A stretch of DNA of 64,000 bases from Anarhynchus alexandrinus (taxonomy: Eukaryota > Chordata > Aves > Charadriiformes > Charadriidae), in contig VUYV01000046.1 of the NCBI GenBank assembly GCA_008711295.1, positions 3,338,418 through 3,402,417 of the forward strand, written 5' to 3'. Position numbers and translations under genes: made by a program. This document shows positions 37,266 through 48,994 of the stretch, piece by piece (position 1 is the first letter of the stretch; each line of letters opens with the position of its first letter). The notes beneath the pieces are model-generated. The model ran no database searches, was not told where the DNA came from, and saw only the letters and a program-made list of their open reading frames with translations.

Positions 37266-38219
37266 TCTTTAGTCAATGGAAATGGAGCTTTTTTCCTCTG
37301 ATCAGTCTTGAAACCATTTTCTCCACCTCTTCCAATGTAAATGCATGGGAAAAAGTATAGGCAGTTACAACATAGCCACTTCGCAGTCTCACAACAGTGC
37401 ACTAAACAAATTAAAAGTTGCTAACAGCATAAGTATTTGTAAGTGGCAGCTCAACAAATGTAAAAAAGTCTGAAGGACAGCCTATCCTTAAGAAAGGATG
37501 GGGACAACAATGTGCTTATTATTCCCATTACATTGCCTCAAACTCCACCTTTCAACTGTGTCTTTGTACACTGAGGCAGAAGACAACTTACTTGTTTGTG
37601 CAAAACTAATTACCTTTTTTTTCATGTCCTTCTTAAAGATCCCTTTTGTTCTTACAGAAAATAAATAAACAAATAACAAGTAACTGTTGTGCTGAGATCA
37701 CTGCTCAGCATGCCAAGAAATAATCTGGCTTTCTCAGACTCTCCATTCTGTCTGTATTGATGAGATTTGCATTTAGATTGTGAAATTTCTTAGCCAGAGA
37801 AGGTCTTCTTTATTCAAATTTTGTATGGTCCCCACTCCAATGGGAACCTTATTCCACAATGTGGGCTTCTAGGCAATACAGTATTCAAAACATATATGAT
37901 AAGAAAAGTGGTCAATAAGCACTTCACTCACTTCAATAAATACTTCATAGGTGAGTGAATCCTCATGCATTGATGAAAACTTGAAGAACAGTAGGAATGT
38001 TTAGAGAGTAGTGTGATGGCAGTGAAATTGACACAGCAACAGCTGTGTTCCAAAGACTGAAGAATTTGTCATTAGAAATCTACAGCTATGAAGGTACAAC
38101 TCCAGAACTATCTTTGTTTTACCACATGCAATTACTGAAAGCATAAGAAATTAAAAAAAAAAAATGCTTTCCTTTAGTGGAGAAAAGAAGGTAGAAAAGA
38201 AAATGTTCTTTCGCACACA

Positions 38220-38330
38220 GAGGTCCAGATTTCAGCAGAGATCTAATATTGAAATCAATTCTAGTTCCTCACGTGCTTATCGTAGGACTTAAATGTGTTG
38301 TTACATGCTTTGCTGGATCAAAATCTTTGC
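38220..38330 (+). repeat. Relic of an old amniote repeat (CACGTGCTTA type)
   Basis: The segment has GAAATCAATTCTAGTTCC, CACGTGCTTATCGTAGG, ACATGCTTTGCTGGATCA in order. This recalls the widespread element with CACGTGCTTAA, AAGTGCTTTGCTGGATC motifs. It is ancient and has no coding capacity. Confidence 0.45.
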
Positions 38331-40476
38331 CTTTGAGATGTTAGCATACTGAAAAGCAAGATACTGCCTAAACTCAGTAGTAGATAAGTAACTTGCCCTT
38401 GTTTTCCTGACCATTGGGTTGTGGCTTTTCAATTTGACTGTTCTAGCAGTCTTCTTGACAGCATACCTGCTTAAGGAGAGACCTGTAATACAAAAAAATA
38501 CATTCTGAAAATCTGTGGAAAATAAAAGTTATTTCAATAAGTCAGTCTCAAGCTACAAGAGCTCCTGTTGATGTATATCAGAAAACATTGTTTTTAACAA
38601 TAATATCTGATGCAATGCAATCCAGTTTGAAACAAAAGCATTGTTTATACTGAATTACAGTGAAACTGAGAACCTATCCCTAATTATCCTTTGAAATAAA
38701 ATCTACATGTTGTACTGTAAAGAGGACGGCATATTAAATGAAGACTTATCACTGTATTGTTGGACAGTAATTTTATCTATGTCCAACTTCTTTATTTAGT
38801 AGATAAACTTAGAACTGGATTCTTTCCACAGGGTTTCAGTGTCTGATCAGCTCTGAAGTACAGTATCGGAGCAATGAATACAGTAAGACAATATGCTTTC
38901 ACGACAGCAGTAAGTGAAATTCAGCACTGACATGCAAAAAGGTTCAACTGAGTGTCCTTTACTTCAGCTTCGTTTGAGTTCAGCTTACTAATCGGTAACT
39001 GCGTCAGCCATTGCTGCAGGCAGTCTGAGGAGATGAAAGTGAGAAAAAAATACTGTTCTTGGAAGTATAATTTCCAGGGGATATTAGCTCAAGGGTTCAC
39101 AGTTACATGCCACCAAAGCACTGACTCAGCCACTGATCTAAAATGTTATTGGGAGAATTTATCCCTTGAAGCAATCGGAAATTTCCAACTATCTACAGAC
39201 ATTGTTCTGGTCAGAGTTTTAAATTCAAAAATGTTCACTGTGGACAGGAGTGTGAGAAATACTGGATTCAGATAAATCAATAACTTATTTAAGAATCCAT
39301 CTGTACTGTAGGCATGTGCTTGTGAATCATTCAGATTCACCCCACAAAAGAAAATAGAAAAATATACCAGTCCCACATATGAACCATTAGAGTCAGCTGA
39401 TTGGTACATCATCCCTCAAATTACAAAAAATTGTCTGGCATTTGACATAAAATCTCCAGTTTCTTCTATTGTGAAACAAACTGGGTAAGAAAAAAGAAAA
39501 CAGAATTTGGTTTTGTATTTATTTATTCATTTGTTTTCTTTAGTTTGTCATTTCAATACACTTGCAGGAAATCATAAAATCTGGGTAGCAGTTTAAAATA
39601 ACCTAATTACATTTTTTAAAACTTTCACAAAAGGGTCTACCGAGTTTGCTTACTCTTTTTAAGAACTAGCAGATGTTTAAAGTACTTACCTGAGAGCCTG
39701 AACTAGCAGCTTTGAAGTGGCAATCATGGAATCAGCAATTCTGGTCGGCTGTTTTGACTGCTGTTCACTGCTGTACGACTTCTGGCACTCTTCCCTGCCC
39801 TCTGCCTGTATTGCAGCCTCATGCTGCTTTTGCAAGGGTTGTACTGTTTAATGTGTTGCAAAAAGTTGCATTCTTGAAAATCTGTAAGAATATTCACAGC
39901 TTTTTAGTAAAGAAATGAAGCAAACTACCAAAACAGAAAAGAGAAAACTGGGAATGAAACCTTGAGTCCTCCTAAAGTTTCCAAGATGAGAGCCCTGTGC
40001 ATCTATTTCATGTTGTTTCTTGAAGAAGAGATGCTTGTGCAATTATATAGTTTTTGTGCATATTTGTGTACAAGTTTACCTTAAATATCTCTTGAACACA
40101 GTTTTCATGTCCAACCAAAAAGACCTTTGATAAAGGTCTTAAATATAGTTCCTTAAGTGAACCTTAGGGTTTCTTAAGTAGCACCTAATATGTGCTTCAA
40201 AGAGAAGGGAGGCTATTAATGCATCTTCCCCTTCCACAATATCATATGAAAGGACATGACACAAACTCAGGCTTTGCTAGATGTCAAAAAATCCACCGCT
40301 GTGACACAAAAACCCCTCCAACCTCATGATGCATCAGGCATTGGTGAGTCCAAAGCACTACCCATTCCCAAGAGAACGAGGCTTCAGTATTCCTGTGGTC
40401 CATGAGACAATCATTTGTGGATGCAGAGGCTTGTCTCATTGCTTTTGGCTGTAGTGTAAAGCCCAATGTAGAGGAA

Positions 40477-40487
40477 CCCCCCCCCCC
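40477..40487 (+). repeat. C11 homopolymer
   Basis: Eleven consecutive C, about 100 bp upstream of the solo LTR. Confidence 0.9.
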
Positions 40488-40587
40488 AGAAAATTGATCT
40501 AATACTCCTTTTCAGAAACACAAACATGCCTAATTTGAATGTCTTCATGAAAAATAAAAGGGTCTGTCAAGACAAATTTGGCAGATA

Positions 40588-40592
40588 GTTAA
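40588..40592 (+). repeat. 5-bp target-site duplication (left)
   Basis: GTTAA directly precedes the LTR terminal TG. The same five bases follow the terminal CA at 41415-41419. Confidence 0.85.
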
Positions 40593-40650
40593 TGTCATGA
40601 TTTAGGCTGGGCCAGCCACCAAATGAACAACAGATGCCCTTTTTAACCCC

Positions 40651-40708
40651 TCTCTCTTCAGAGAAGGAAGAAGACCTCCTCTCTCTTCAGAGAAGGAAGA
40701 AGACCTCC
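40651..40708 (+). repeat. 29-bp tandem duplication inside the LTR
   Basis: A 29-base unit beginning TCTCTCTTCAGAGAAGG and ending AAGACCTCC occurs twice without visible mismatch (40651-40679 and 40680-40708). It lies in the U5-side of the minus-strand LTR. Confidence 0.92.
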
Positions 40709-40776
40709 CTTCAGAGGACAAGAGAGAGAGAATGAGAGAGAGAAAGAACTTACGGGTTGAACAGAAACTAAACTAC

Positions 40777-40782
40777 TTTAAT
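40777..40782 (-). terminator. Polyadenylation signal (ATTAAA) of the solo LTR
   Basis: ATTAAA on the minus strand lies just before a TTCAACCCGTAAG block. In the 58-kb LTR an ATTAAA likewise precedes CAACCCATGAG. Confidence 0.6.
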
Positions 40783-41051
40783 GAAATATTGATAACAAAA
40801 AGAAAAAAATAAAAATATTAATAAGAAAATAATGAAATATGCACAATATATACAAAACTGTATTGAGCTCCCAGGATGATGATCACATCACTGGCAGGCA
40901 CTAGGAAAGTCCCAGACTGCACTCAGCAATGGATGTGAGCTGGATTCCAGATCTGTTTCAGGAATGCACAGATCAAGATCAGAGGCAGATGAACAGAGTC
41001 CTCCTCAGACACTGGCCATTGAAGAAAGAGGTTGACCCTTTGATCCCTCAG

Positions 41052-41059
41052 CTTTTATA
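41052..41059 (-). promoter_or_regulatory. TATA box of the solo LTR
   Basis: TATAAAAG on the minus strand. It lies about 280 bp upstream of the ATTAAA signal. This is the expected U3/R promoter position for an avian ERVL-like LTR. Confidence 0.65.
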
Positions 41060-41414
41060 CTGAGCATGAGGCAGATGGGATGGAATACCCCGTTGGTCAG
41101 TTTTGGGTCACCTGTCCTGTCCACTCCTCCCCACAGGTATGACACCTCTACGCTTTTCTGCTTCTGACCCTCCAAGGGGGCAAATAACCAAGTTAGCTGG
41201 TCCTGGGTGTTATAGCAATATATATAAGCAAGAGCCTCTCTGCATACCATTCCTTGGCATTAATTATAAACAGAAGGAGTTATCACCCTGGAAGCAGACA
41301 CTGATTGAAGAATATGCTGTTAATTTCAGAAAGTGCAGTTAGTTAGAAGAGACTTAACTGAAAAGTAAAATTACTGAAAAGAAAATTAGTTCTATTTTAC
41401 CTCAAACCACGACA

Positions 41415-41419
41415 GTTAA
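41415..41419 (+). repeat. 5-bp target-site duplication (right)
   Basis: GTTAA directly after the LTR terminal CA matches the left flank exactly. Confidence 0.85.
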
Positions 41420-41514
41420 CTATCATGATTTAAGCAACAGGGAGACTATTTATTCTAAAATTGAGTTATTTTTAAATGAAGTTTGATCTTTTATGATGTT
41501 TGTGGTATAACTCC

Positions 41515-41930
41515 AGAAGTGCCCAGGCGCTATGGAGGCTGGAAGTTCCCTGGAGCCACGTGCCATGGAGACTCTCCCAGGGTGGCAGGTCCAGTCCCAA
41601 CACCCCAGCCAGGAATAGGGCAGACCAGCGGGGACTGGGGGCAGCAGGGGCAGCACCAGCCCTGGGTTCTGGCACCTCCCTGGGAATGCGGACCGGCCAA
41701 GGCCAGGACAGAATATTGGCCTATTGATAGAACTGGCCTGGTGGGTTCCATGCCCAGACAGGGCAGGTTTCTGGCAGACCTGGAGACCAACATCCTACAG
41801 TGTCACTGAGGCATGGGCTGACAGCCCAGGGGGGCTGAAATGGGCTCCAGAGCCATGGGCAGAGATAGGGAAGAAGAGAGTCCCTAGGTGCAACTTCTGA
41901 GTGCCCTGAGAGCCCTGACAAAAATTCCAT
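41515..41930. other. Unexplained GC-rich island
   Basis: About 410 bp that are clearly GC-rich, unlike the AT-rich DNA on both sides. Open frames of 75-108 codons occur on both strands, but they overlap, start at internal ATGs and have no recognisable protein motifs, so they are probably consequences of base composition. CpG dinucleotides are few. It does not match the GC-rich LTR-like elements at 47 and 62 kb or any CR1. It could be an old LTR or retrotransposon fragment, a diverged exon or a regulatory block. Confidence 0.4.
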
Positions 41931-42049
41931 ACAGATTAGATATTTTGCTAGTCATTGCAATATTTATTTGTTATTCATACGTGGACTAACATTATGCAGT
42001 GCCACAATCTTTAATATGATTACCCTACAATACCACCGCAGGGTATAGA

Positions 42050-42130
42050 AATTATATTCTTGTATTTTACAGACAGAAGGCTGAGAGACAAAGCCATTCC
42101 AGAAGATCATGAGAGGAAAGAGATTTTAAT
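42050..42130 (+). repeat. Possible L2/MIR-like relic
   Basis: ATTTTACAGACAGAAGGCTG followed by AGAGACAAAGCC resembles the vertebrate block ATTTTACAGATGAGGAAACTGAGGCAC (L2/MIR type). Short and tentative. Confidence 0.35.
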
Positions 42131-43755
42131 CACTATGTCTCCTGCCACAAAGAACTAGCCAATCATGAGATTATTGTTTTGAGCTAAGATAACCAGCTGT
42201 GGTGCTATTGACAAGCTGAGGATTGTAGCGCTAACGTTCATCAGCACCTACTACAGCACTGACTCCATTAACGTGATGAGGAAACATTTGTTGCAGCACA
42301 GGTTTTTTTGAGGAAAGAAGTCCACAAGGCTTTTGTGCTCATCATAATTGAATACTGCAAAATATGTGAGATTGTGCTTATTTCGTACTCGTGCCAGTTC
42401 TGTTTCCAAGTGGTCAAGTCCTTTTGAGTTTTTGGGGGTAAAAGCACATACTTAAACTGATATAGGTTTGATGGTCTTTCCCTCCTGAGGATGAGCTAGG
42501 GTACAAAATCAACTCAGACGCATGAGTTCTTTCTTGGATCTGGACCATATTTCCCAATTCTGGGAAGCACAGAGTCCATCATGCATTGAGTTATCTGTTA
42601 GATCAGGAAAAAATGGAGAGGAAATTATTAATCAGATTAAGTCAAATCAAGGCATTATTTCAGGATCAGACTAAAAAGATGGGTCGTTCTCTATAATTGG
42701 CCCTACTATTTGTCTTTGCTTGTTCTGTGGATTTTTTTTTTTTACCTACAGGCCAATCATTCCCACCTGTCTGCTTCTTGTCACCACAAGCCATGAAGAA
42801 AGAGAACAGTAGAAACCTCACTTCAATATGAGAGACCATGCCCCTTTTGCAACGCTTTTCCATGTAGTGACTGTTAGAGTACAGCAATATGAGGAAACAT
42901 AACACAGAATGTTACCAGTTTTTTTATTTCATTTTCATAGTTGGAGAACATTTCTTGAAATTGGTTTTCATTGTTTATCTTGTTCTCACTTAAAAAAAGA
43001 CAGGACCACCTGCATATAGATAACAGGAAGGGAAATGAGGTTTTGTATCTTCTATTTTAAGTACAAACATTGCTCTTTATAGTCAAAATCTTCTAAGGGA
43101 TTGATGGTATCTTGACTGTATTTGTTTTACTTCTCCTCAATTCAATTTACAGAAAATGTCCTAGTGCAACAAGCAACAGAGTAAATACAGTGATGCACAG
43201 TATAACAGCATAAAGTTTCTCTCATTTTGGTCACTTGCCAATGCTCCACCTGAGTATGAAATTAAGACTCCAGCTTCTCAACAATTCAGCCTTAGAATTT
43301 TGTGATTTGTCTGAAAGAAATTAAAAACAGATAGCAATGCTGGGACAGAGAATGATGGAAGGGAACCTGCTTTGTGTCATTTGTGGGATTAATCCAACAG
43401 AGAAATGAATATCCTTGGCCAGCTACAAAAAGGTATGGTTGCTCATATAAACTTTTAGTATAATTGTAATGTGGAGCAGACACATTACATAATATCCCAG
43501 TCATCCAAGCCTCCCCATAGTCTTGTCTGGGAGACCTGTATGTCAGCCCCTATGTCCATGCCTCACTAGCATGAAAATCATACCATAAAAGAGGGAAAAG
43601 CGGAAAGGAGGTAGATGGCAAGCATTCACATATCGTTTTGCTACAGAGCTGGGATGTTAGTCAGGACTCATATCCCCTGGAGCTAGAAAGCATTCCTATT
43701 GTCATAGTATATACTTACCTTTGTCATCTAAAAGTAGCATCTGTGATGTAACTGT

Positions 43756-43815
43756 GATCTAAAAACAACTTCAGCGATCTTAAAACAACTTTAGTGTTCT
43801 AAAATCACTTCTCAA
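43756..43815 (+). repeat. Degenerate 20-bp tandem triplicate
   Basis: GATCTAAAAACAACTTCAGC, GATCTTAAAACAACTTTAGT and a third, weaker unit GTTCTAAAATCACTTCTC follow each other directly. Confidence 0.75.
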
Positions 43816-46346
43816 ATTCTCTTCTTGCTTAGCTTGAAATTTTCTTCTGTGTCTGGAAAGTATGTCTCTGAACAAGCCCAGAGGTGTTTTGTTAATGATT
43901 AGATACATCTCGCTTCTGTCTAAGTCCCATGGCAACCATGGTACCTAGGCATATTCTGCAAGGATTCTGCGATCTCCACCTGAAGTTTATGTTAAGACAT
44001 GGTGCAAAAAGGGATCATGTTAAAGCGGTGGATCCAGACTTGGATCCAAAGATGACATCTACTTTCTGGCCCAAGAACTCTTTAATGTGAACTGTGTAAT
44101 ACTGAAGGAACAAGATCCAAAACTCAGCATTTCCCATACAGGTCAGTGGCCTTAGCACAAGGCATAGATTGCTTCCTGTGCTTTTTTGTGTGCTGCTTAT
44201 TTTTCACTCTGTACCTGTGAATGTAGCATGTCCTTTCTGCCAAGGGGTATATCTACAGCAAGAAGAGTAAAAAGAAACTAACTCTTTCGATGCTCGAGTT
44301 ATTCTGCTAGTAAAATTAAAGACATACCTAATAATGTCTTTCACGTAAATTTTCATTGGAATATGAACTAATATCATGCTAAGTTATACTTTAGATAAAT
44401 TCAAGACTTCTTAGAGTCTTAAAATATTTTTAGACTTTTTTTACAATGGATTACCTTAATTCATCCTGGAGTGGAAGTGAAGCAATTGCGATCTTCCCTG
44501 AGAAGAGATATGACCAAGTTTCCCAACAATTTTATGAATAGCTAATAATAAAACAAACACTAAAACATGTTATCGTGTGTACATGGCTTCAAATACATTG
44601 GGATTGCAGATGTTAGCAGGTTCTGCTTCTCTTGTCTCTTCTTTGCTCTCATACAGTACATTTGCTATGAAATAATAACAGAAGGATGGGTTTTATTTTT
44701 TAATCAAGAACAATTCATAGTTCTGTTTTTCACTTCTCTTTCTAAACTTTTAAATTGTATTTGAATTCCTCCGGTGTTAGGTAAAGGTATCTAACTGTGG
44801 GATAGTAAGTTCTTAACTAGACATTTTACTGACATTAAAGATAGCCTTAAATGGCTACCTTTGGGTATAAGTTCTCCAGTAGGACTGATCTCTGCCTTTT
44901 GAAAGTCCAATTAACTCTTGCTCATGTACCATACTGGGTTTAGAGAAAATTGGCAACCTGAGAAACTTGGCACCTATTTTCCAGCTCTAATCTTCAAGTG
45001 CTCTACATGCTGATTCAAGGTGAGATGCTACTCGATCATGTTCCTGCATAAATTGCAGCAAAAAAGAAAACTGACTAGCAAATCTGTCACTAGGTGTGAA
45101 GACAAAAATAACTTTGGGGATCCATGTTCATTTGAAATCAGCACTTCTTTTTGCACCAACCACTACCACGTAACTACTTTATTTGGACTGCAGACTTAGG
45201 CTAAATTAAACAACAACTTAGTGTGAAGTCTCCATGTCCCATTAGCTAGACTCCCTGAATCATAAAGCCCTGCTTGTTCCTAAATAAAAAGTTAGGGGTT
45301 TCATTTCATTGACTGCGTTTATGGCAATGAAATACAGTTACATCAGGAAAACTTCTGACCTTTTGCTGTATCTTTTTGAGAACTGCCCTGCTAATGACCA
45401 TTCATATTAATTGGATATCTGAAAAACAGATGTTTCAGTACAGTTCCTCATTCCCTGATGTTCAGTCACCCTGCTAATAGTACTCACTGCCACCCATCAA
45501 GAGATAATAGACTCAATATAGTGTAACAAGATTAAACGGAGTATTTGACTAACATCAGTGTCATTTCTCTGCCAGTGCCAGATAACTCACCCGAACATTT
45601 TAAGTTTTACTTTGTTGACTCTGTTACAACACACATTGAACCTGACCCTCTTAAAACACCTATGATACTCTCTAGTGATAATAAACCAATGAGTGAGCAT
45701 AGGAGTTCAGGACTTGTTACTTACTCAGTGCTACCAGGCCTGCTGTCATGGCAGCAACCTTTCTTCAAAGACCGGGATAGACAGGGTAATAACTCCCAAG
45801 AGAACCTCCACGTATTTCATCTCAGCTGTCAACACTTTTGATCACTGTAAATCAGAGCAATTCCGTTGCAGAGATGATGTGAATCAGTTCAGTTCACTTT
45901 TGGTTTTCATTGTTTGCTTTTGTCCAATTCAAAAGCTGAGTACTTTGAGTACTAAACATAAACTCATCACGCACTATAAAAGTTGTGGAGAACGACATCT
46001 TTCAAATAATGTTTTTGATAGGTTATTCAAAATATATTCCTATTTTTTTCACTAGTTAGTTTGGTTTTAAACTTGAACAGCATGAGATGGATCCCAGACA
46101 AAAACCTGGAACCATGTTCTTTTTAGAGAAGTTTCATAAAATGTGTAGTACCTTTACCATGGTTAATAAAGTGTAGCTCCCTCTTTGTCCTTTTTCCCAT
46201 CCCATGGGTGTTTTTATCTAATGAGGCTGATCTTTCATTTCAGAGATAAAATCTCATTTGTTTAAAACTAAAAGGTGTGGGGTCTTCGCTGTCAAACCAG
46301 TTGAACATTTCTCTATTCTTGATTGATTGGAGGATTAACAGAAAGA

Positions 46347-46395
46347 TAATATAAAACCAAAGCTAACTGGTAATATAAACCCAAAGCTAACTAAA
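46347..46395 (+). repeat. 24-bp tandem duplication
   Basis: TAATATAAAACCAAAGCTAA is followed by a near-identical TAATATAAACCCAAAGCTAA unit. Confidence 0.85.
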
Positions 46396-47052
46396 GTTAA
46401 TATAGATTATTTTAAGACTAAATTAACATTCAGTTCCATCTACAAATATGGAAGCTATGGGTGTGAGCTTGTGACTATAAGAGCCCTCATGTGTATACTA
46501 GAGTTGTGATTGTCCTGACAAATTGCCTCCCTGAATATATAAATAACACACTCTTTTCAATATTAATTGAAGAAGGATCCAGGAATAGTAAATACACATC
46601 TTATTCTATAAATCAGTTTGACATACTATGGCTTACTTGAAACATATGCATCATGGATGATCAGAAAATTAATTAATATAAGGGACAGGAAATGAGAAGA
46701 GAAGACATCCTGGAAGACTGTTCAGATTTCCAAAGGAGCTTATTAACAAAGATATATTCCTGTTGTCAAAACCCGCTTTTCAGCCATCTTTCTTCAGTGC
46801 TTGTGCACGGTACCTATGAATAGAACCACAGCCATTTACAGGAGGGCCGACGGCATATGGCAAATCTCTTACCAGAATGTCTCTCTAACTTCACTGTGAG
46901 ATTGCACATATTTCCACAACTTCCTGAGCCATAAATCTTTAGATCAGGAAACAAAGATAAAGATCCTTAAAGGTTTACATGACTCTATTTCTTCTTATAT
47001 ACTGTGTAATACTGCTCATAAAGTGCTTTTCAAGTGACCCTAATTGAGGCAA

Positions 47053-47796
47053 CATCCCTGCCAGCCCAGCTGGGGGTGCCCAGCGGGGGGAAAAGAGGTT
47101 TGCGGCAGGGCCGAAGGCGGCCCAGGCAGAGGAGGAGGAAGCCCAGGAGGGAGCAGCAGCAGAGGGAGCCCGAGGGCGGAGGAGGAGGAGGGCAGGAGGT
47201 GCTGCAGGCCCGGAGCAGGGATCCCCTGCAGCCCTGCAGAGACCCCGCTGGAGCAGAGACCCAGCCTGCAGCCCGGGGAGGGCCCCAGGCCGCAGCGGGG
47301 GGATATTTCCTGCAGGAGCTGCGGCCGTGGAGAGCCCCGGCGGGAGCAGGTTGTCCCTGAAGGACTGCAGCCCGGGGCAGGGCCCGCGCTGGAGCAGGGA
47401 GAGGGGGGAGGAGGGAGGAGCGGCCCAGAGGGGCTGCCAGGGACTGACCGCAGCCCCCATCCCACCCCTGCGCCCCCCGGGGTGGGGAGAGGGGCGGGAG
47501 GGGACAGGGAAAGTGGGGAATGGGGAAAGGGGTAGGTGAAGGTGTTGTTTTAATGTCTGCCTTTTTTTTTCCCACTACTCAAATTAGTATTTTTTTTATC
47601 AGAATTAGAAATAAATTAAATTAATTTTACCCAGGTAAATATGTTTTGCCCATGATGGTAACTGGTAAGTGACCTCCTTGTCCTTATCTTGACCCACAAA
47701 CTTTTCCATGCTATTTTCTCCCCTGTCCTGTTGAGGAGAGGGAGTCAGAGAGCGGCTGGGTGGGCGTTTGGCTCTTAGCTAAGGTTCACCCCCTAT
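47053..47796 (+). mobile_element. GC-rich LTR-like repeat, copy 1
   Basis: A GC-rich 5' part (to about 47530) contains repeated GGAGCAG-type motifs and the block GGGACTGACCGCAGCCCCCA. It is followed by an AT-rich part with AATAAA at 47610-47615, then TTTTGCCCATGATGGTAACTGG, CCTTATCTTGACCCAC, TGTTGAGGAGAGGG and a likely end near CCCCCTA. This architecture, a GC-rich U3-like block and then a polyadenylation region, matches a family of bird endogenous-retrovirus LTRs. The 5' end is uncertain and no target duplication is evident. The minus-strand frames of 140-180 codons inside it are proline/alanine-rich chance frames. A second copy is at 62171-63947. Confidence 0.75.
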
Positions 47797-48994
47797 GGTC
47801 CTGTTGACTTTTTGCTGCTCTGCAAGTTTAATGGTCTCATAAGATAAAGGGAAAAAGGCAGTTCCCAGTTTAGCGTGACACTTCTGTGAAGGCTGTTTTA
47901 CCACTTGGACTGGCTGACACTCATGGGCTTACCTAAGGTGGCTCAGATTTATGAACTACAGCCTTTAAGTCTGTTTGTAGATTTGGCCTTGTGCTAATCA
48001 ATAAATAACATGAAGAGCTCGATGAAGTGCCTTTGTGACTGCCAGAATCCCTCTGTTCCTGTACTCAGCAACTTCAGATTGGGTTCTCATGCTGAGTTAT
48101 AACTCTTAGCAAGTAAGCTGTTGCCTTCTTCATCAGCTCCTGGTTTGGTTTACACTGCAGACACCATACAAAACACATTGCAATGTCTTTTTGAACAACT
48201 ACATCACATGGATCTCACCGGCACCCATAATATCTGAAATTGTCAAAACCACTTACCAGAAAGAAGTGAAAAAAGTTGTGCTGACCGTCTCCAAATGTGA
48301 CTAAAAGCATCTGCATAACTAACAGACCCCATTAATCTGTAAACAGTAATTATTACCCATTCGTATAACAGAATGTTAATTGTAAGAATGAATGTTAATG
48401 TAATATATAATTAATCTAACAGGATTCTAAAACCACATACATTAGGAAAGTAAAAGTAAGTCATTCATGCCTTTAATTATCTATGTATATTTGGGTTGTT
48501 TTCAGTGAGCCTGAAGCATAGATTATAAGACCCAGAAGAACTCTTCATTTTCTCTAATCTCTTCAACAACAAGTTATTTTGGGTTAATGTGGGAAAAGAA
48601 ATTACTTGCCTACAGCAGAATATGACCTGCAGAGGTATAACTCTGATATCACAGTCCTGTTACTAGTCAACAAGAGCTCTGTTTACATTACTTGAGGATG
48701 TAACCAGTATTTGCACCACTATAACTAAAAGTTTTTGTTCATTTTGACAAATTTTAGCTGCAGAAAAAAAAAAGTAGCTATCTACAATAAACTGTGTTGT
48801 AAAAGAAGTGGAGCCGTGATAATATAGTGTCTCTCTAATCGTGATGTGCTGTGTACAGACAGACACTAGCGCTCTCAGGGTTTTTTTATATAAAATTCCT
48901 ATACCTGTCAACAGGAATTGTGTGGATACATCAACGGCAGAATTTGGCCCTATATCTATTAGAAAGAGTAAGATTATGAACAGAAATATAAATG

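Larger units (their letters stand above)
29024..40592. other. Long AT-rich noncoding stretch with old repeat relics
   Basis: About 11.6 kb without a supported gene or young repeat. Relics resembling old amniote repeats are at 31900-31980, 35330-35400, 37185-37265 and 38220-38330. A G13 run is at 35160-35172 and a C11 run at 40477-40487. Frames of 99-112 codons (for example 30832-31170 minus and 38952-39275 plus) lack recognisable domains. Nothing indicates a host exon that I can defend. Confidence 0.5.
40593..41414 (-). mobile_element. Solo LTR of an avian endogenous retrovirus (ERVL-like)
   Basis: The element is 822 bp long and starts TGTCATGATTT on the plus strand. It ends AAACCACGACA, which is an inverted terminal repeat with TG...CA borders and a GTTAA target duplication on both sides. 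Orientation is minus: the minus strand has a TATAAAAG box (41052-41059) after a promoter-like block (TGACCAACGGGGTATTCC). An ATTAAA signal (40777-40782) follows, then GTTCAACCCGTAAG, and the end GGCTGGCCCAGCCTAAATCATGACA has the same layout as the 58-kb LTR. No internal retroviral sequence flanks it, so it is a solo LTR left by recombination between two LTRs. Family assignment comes from known avian ERVL LTR structure. Confidence 0.88.
41931..47052. other. AT-rich noncoding stretch
   Basis: No gene is supported. Near 42050-42130 a segment (TGTATTTTACAGACAGAAGG, CTGAGAGACAAAGCC) resembles an old L2/MIR-type 3' piece. A degenerate 20-bp triplicate is at 43756-43815 and a 24-bp tandem duplication at 46347-46395. 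The frame of 120 codons at 45693-46055 and the overlapping 98-codon frame at 45545-45841 are not recognisable. Confidence 0.5.

Noticed and set aside
41483..41809. 108-codon plus-strand frame in the GC island
   Set aside because: Overlapping frames occur on both strands. There is no motif and no splice or promoter context.
45693..46055. 120-codon plus-strand frame
   Set aside because: Isolated frame in AT-rich DNA, with no motif and no composition bias typical of coding sequence.
46975..47575. Minus-strand frames of 141-181 codons and plus-strand frames of 108-163 codons
   Set aside because: Same GC-rich LTR-like block as at 62 kb. No domain, and frames overlap on both strands.
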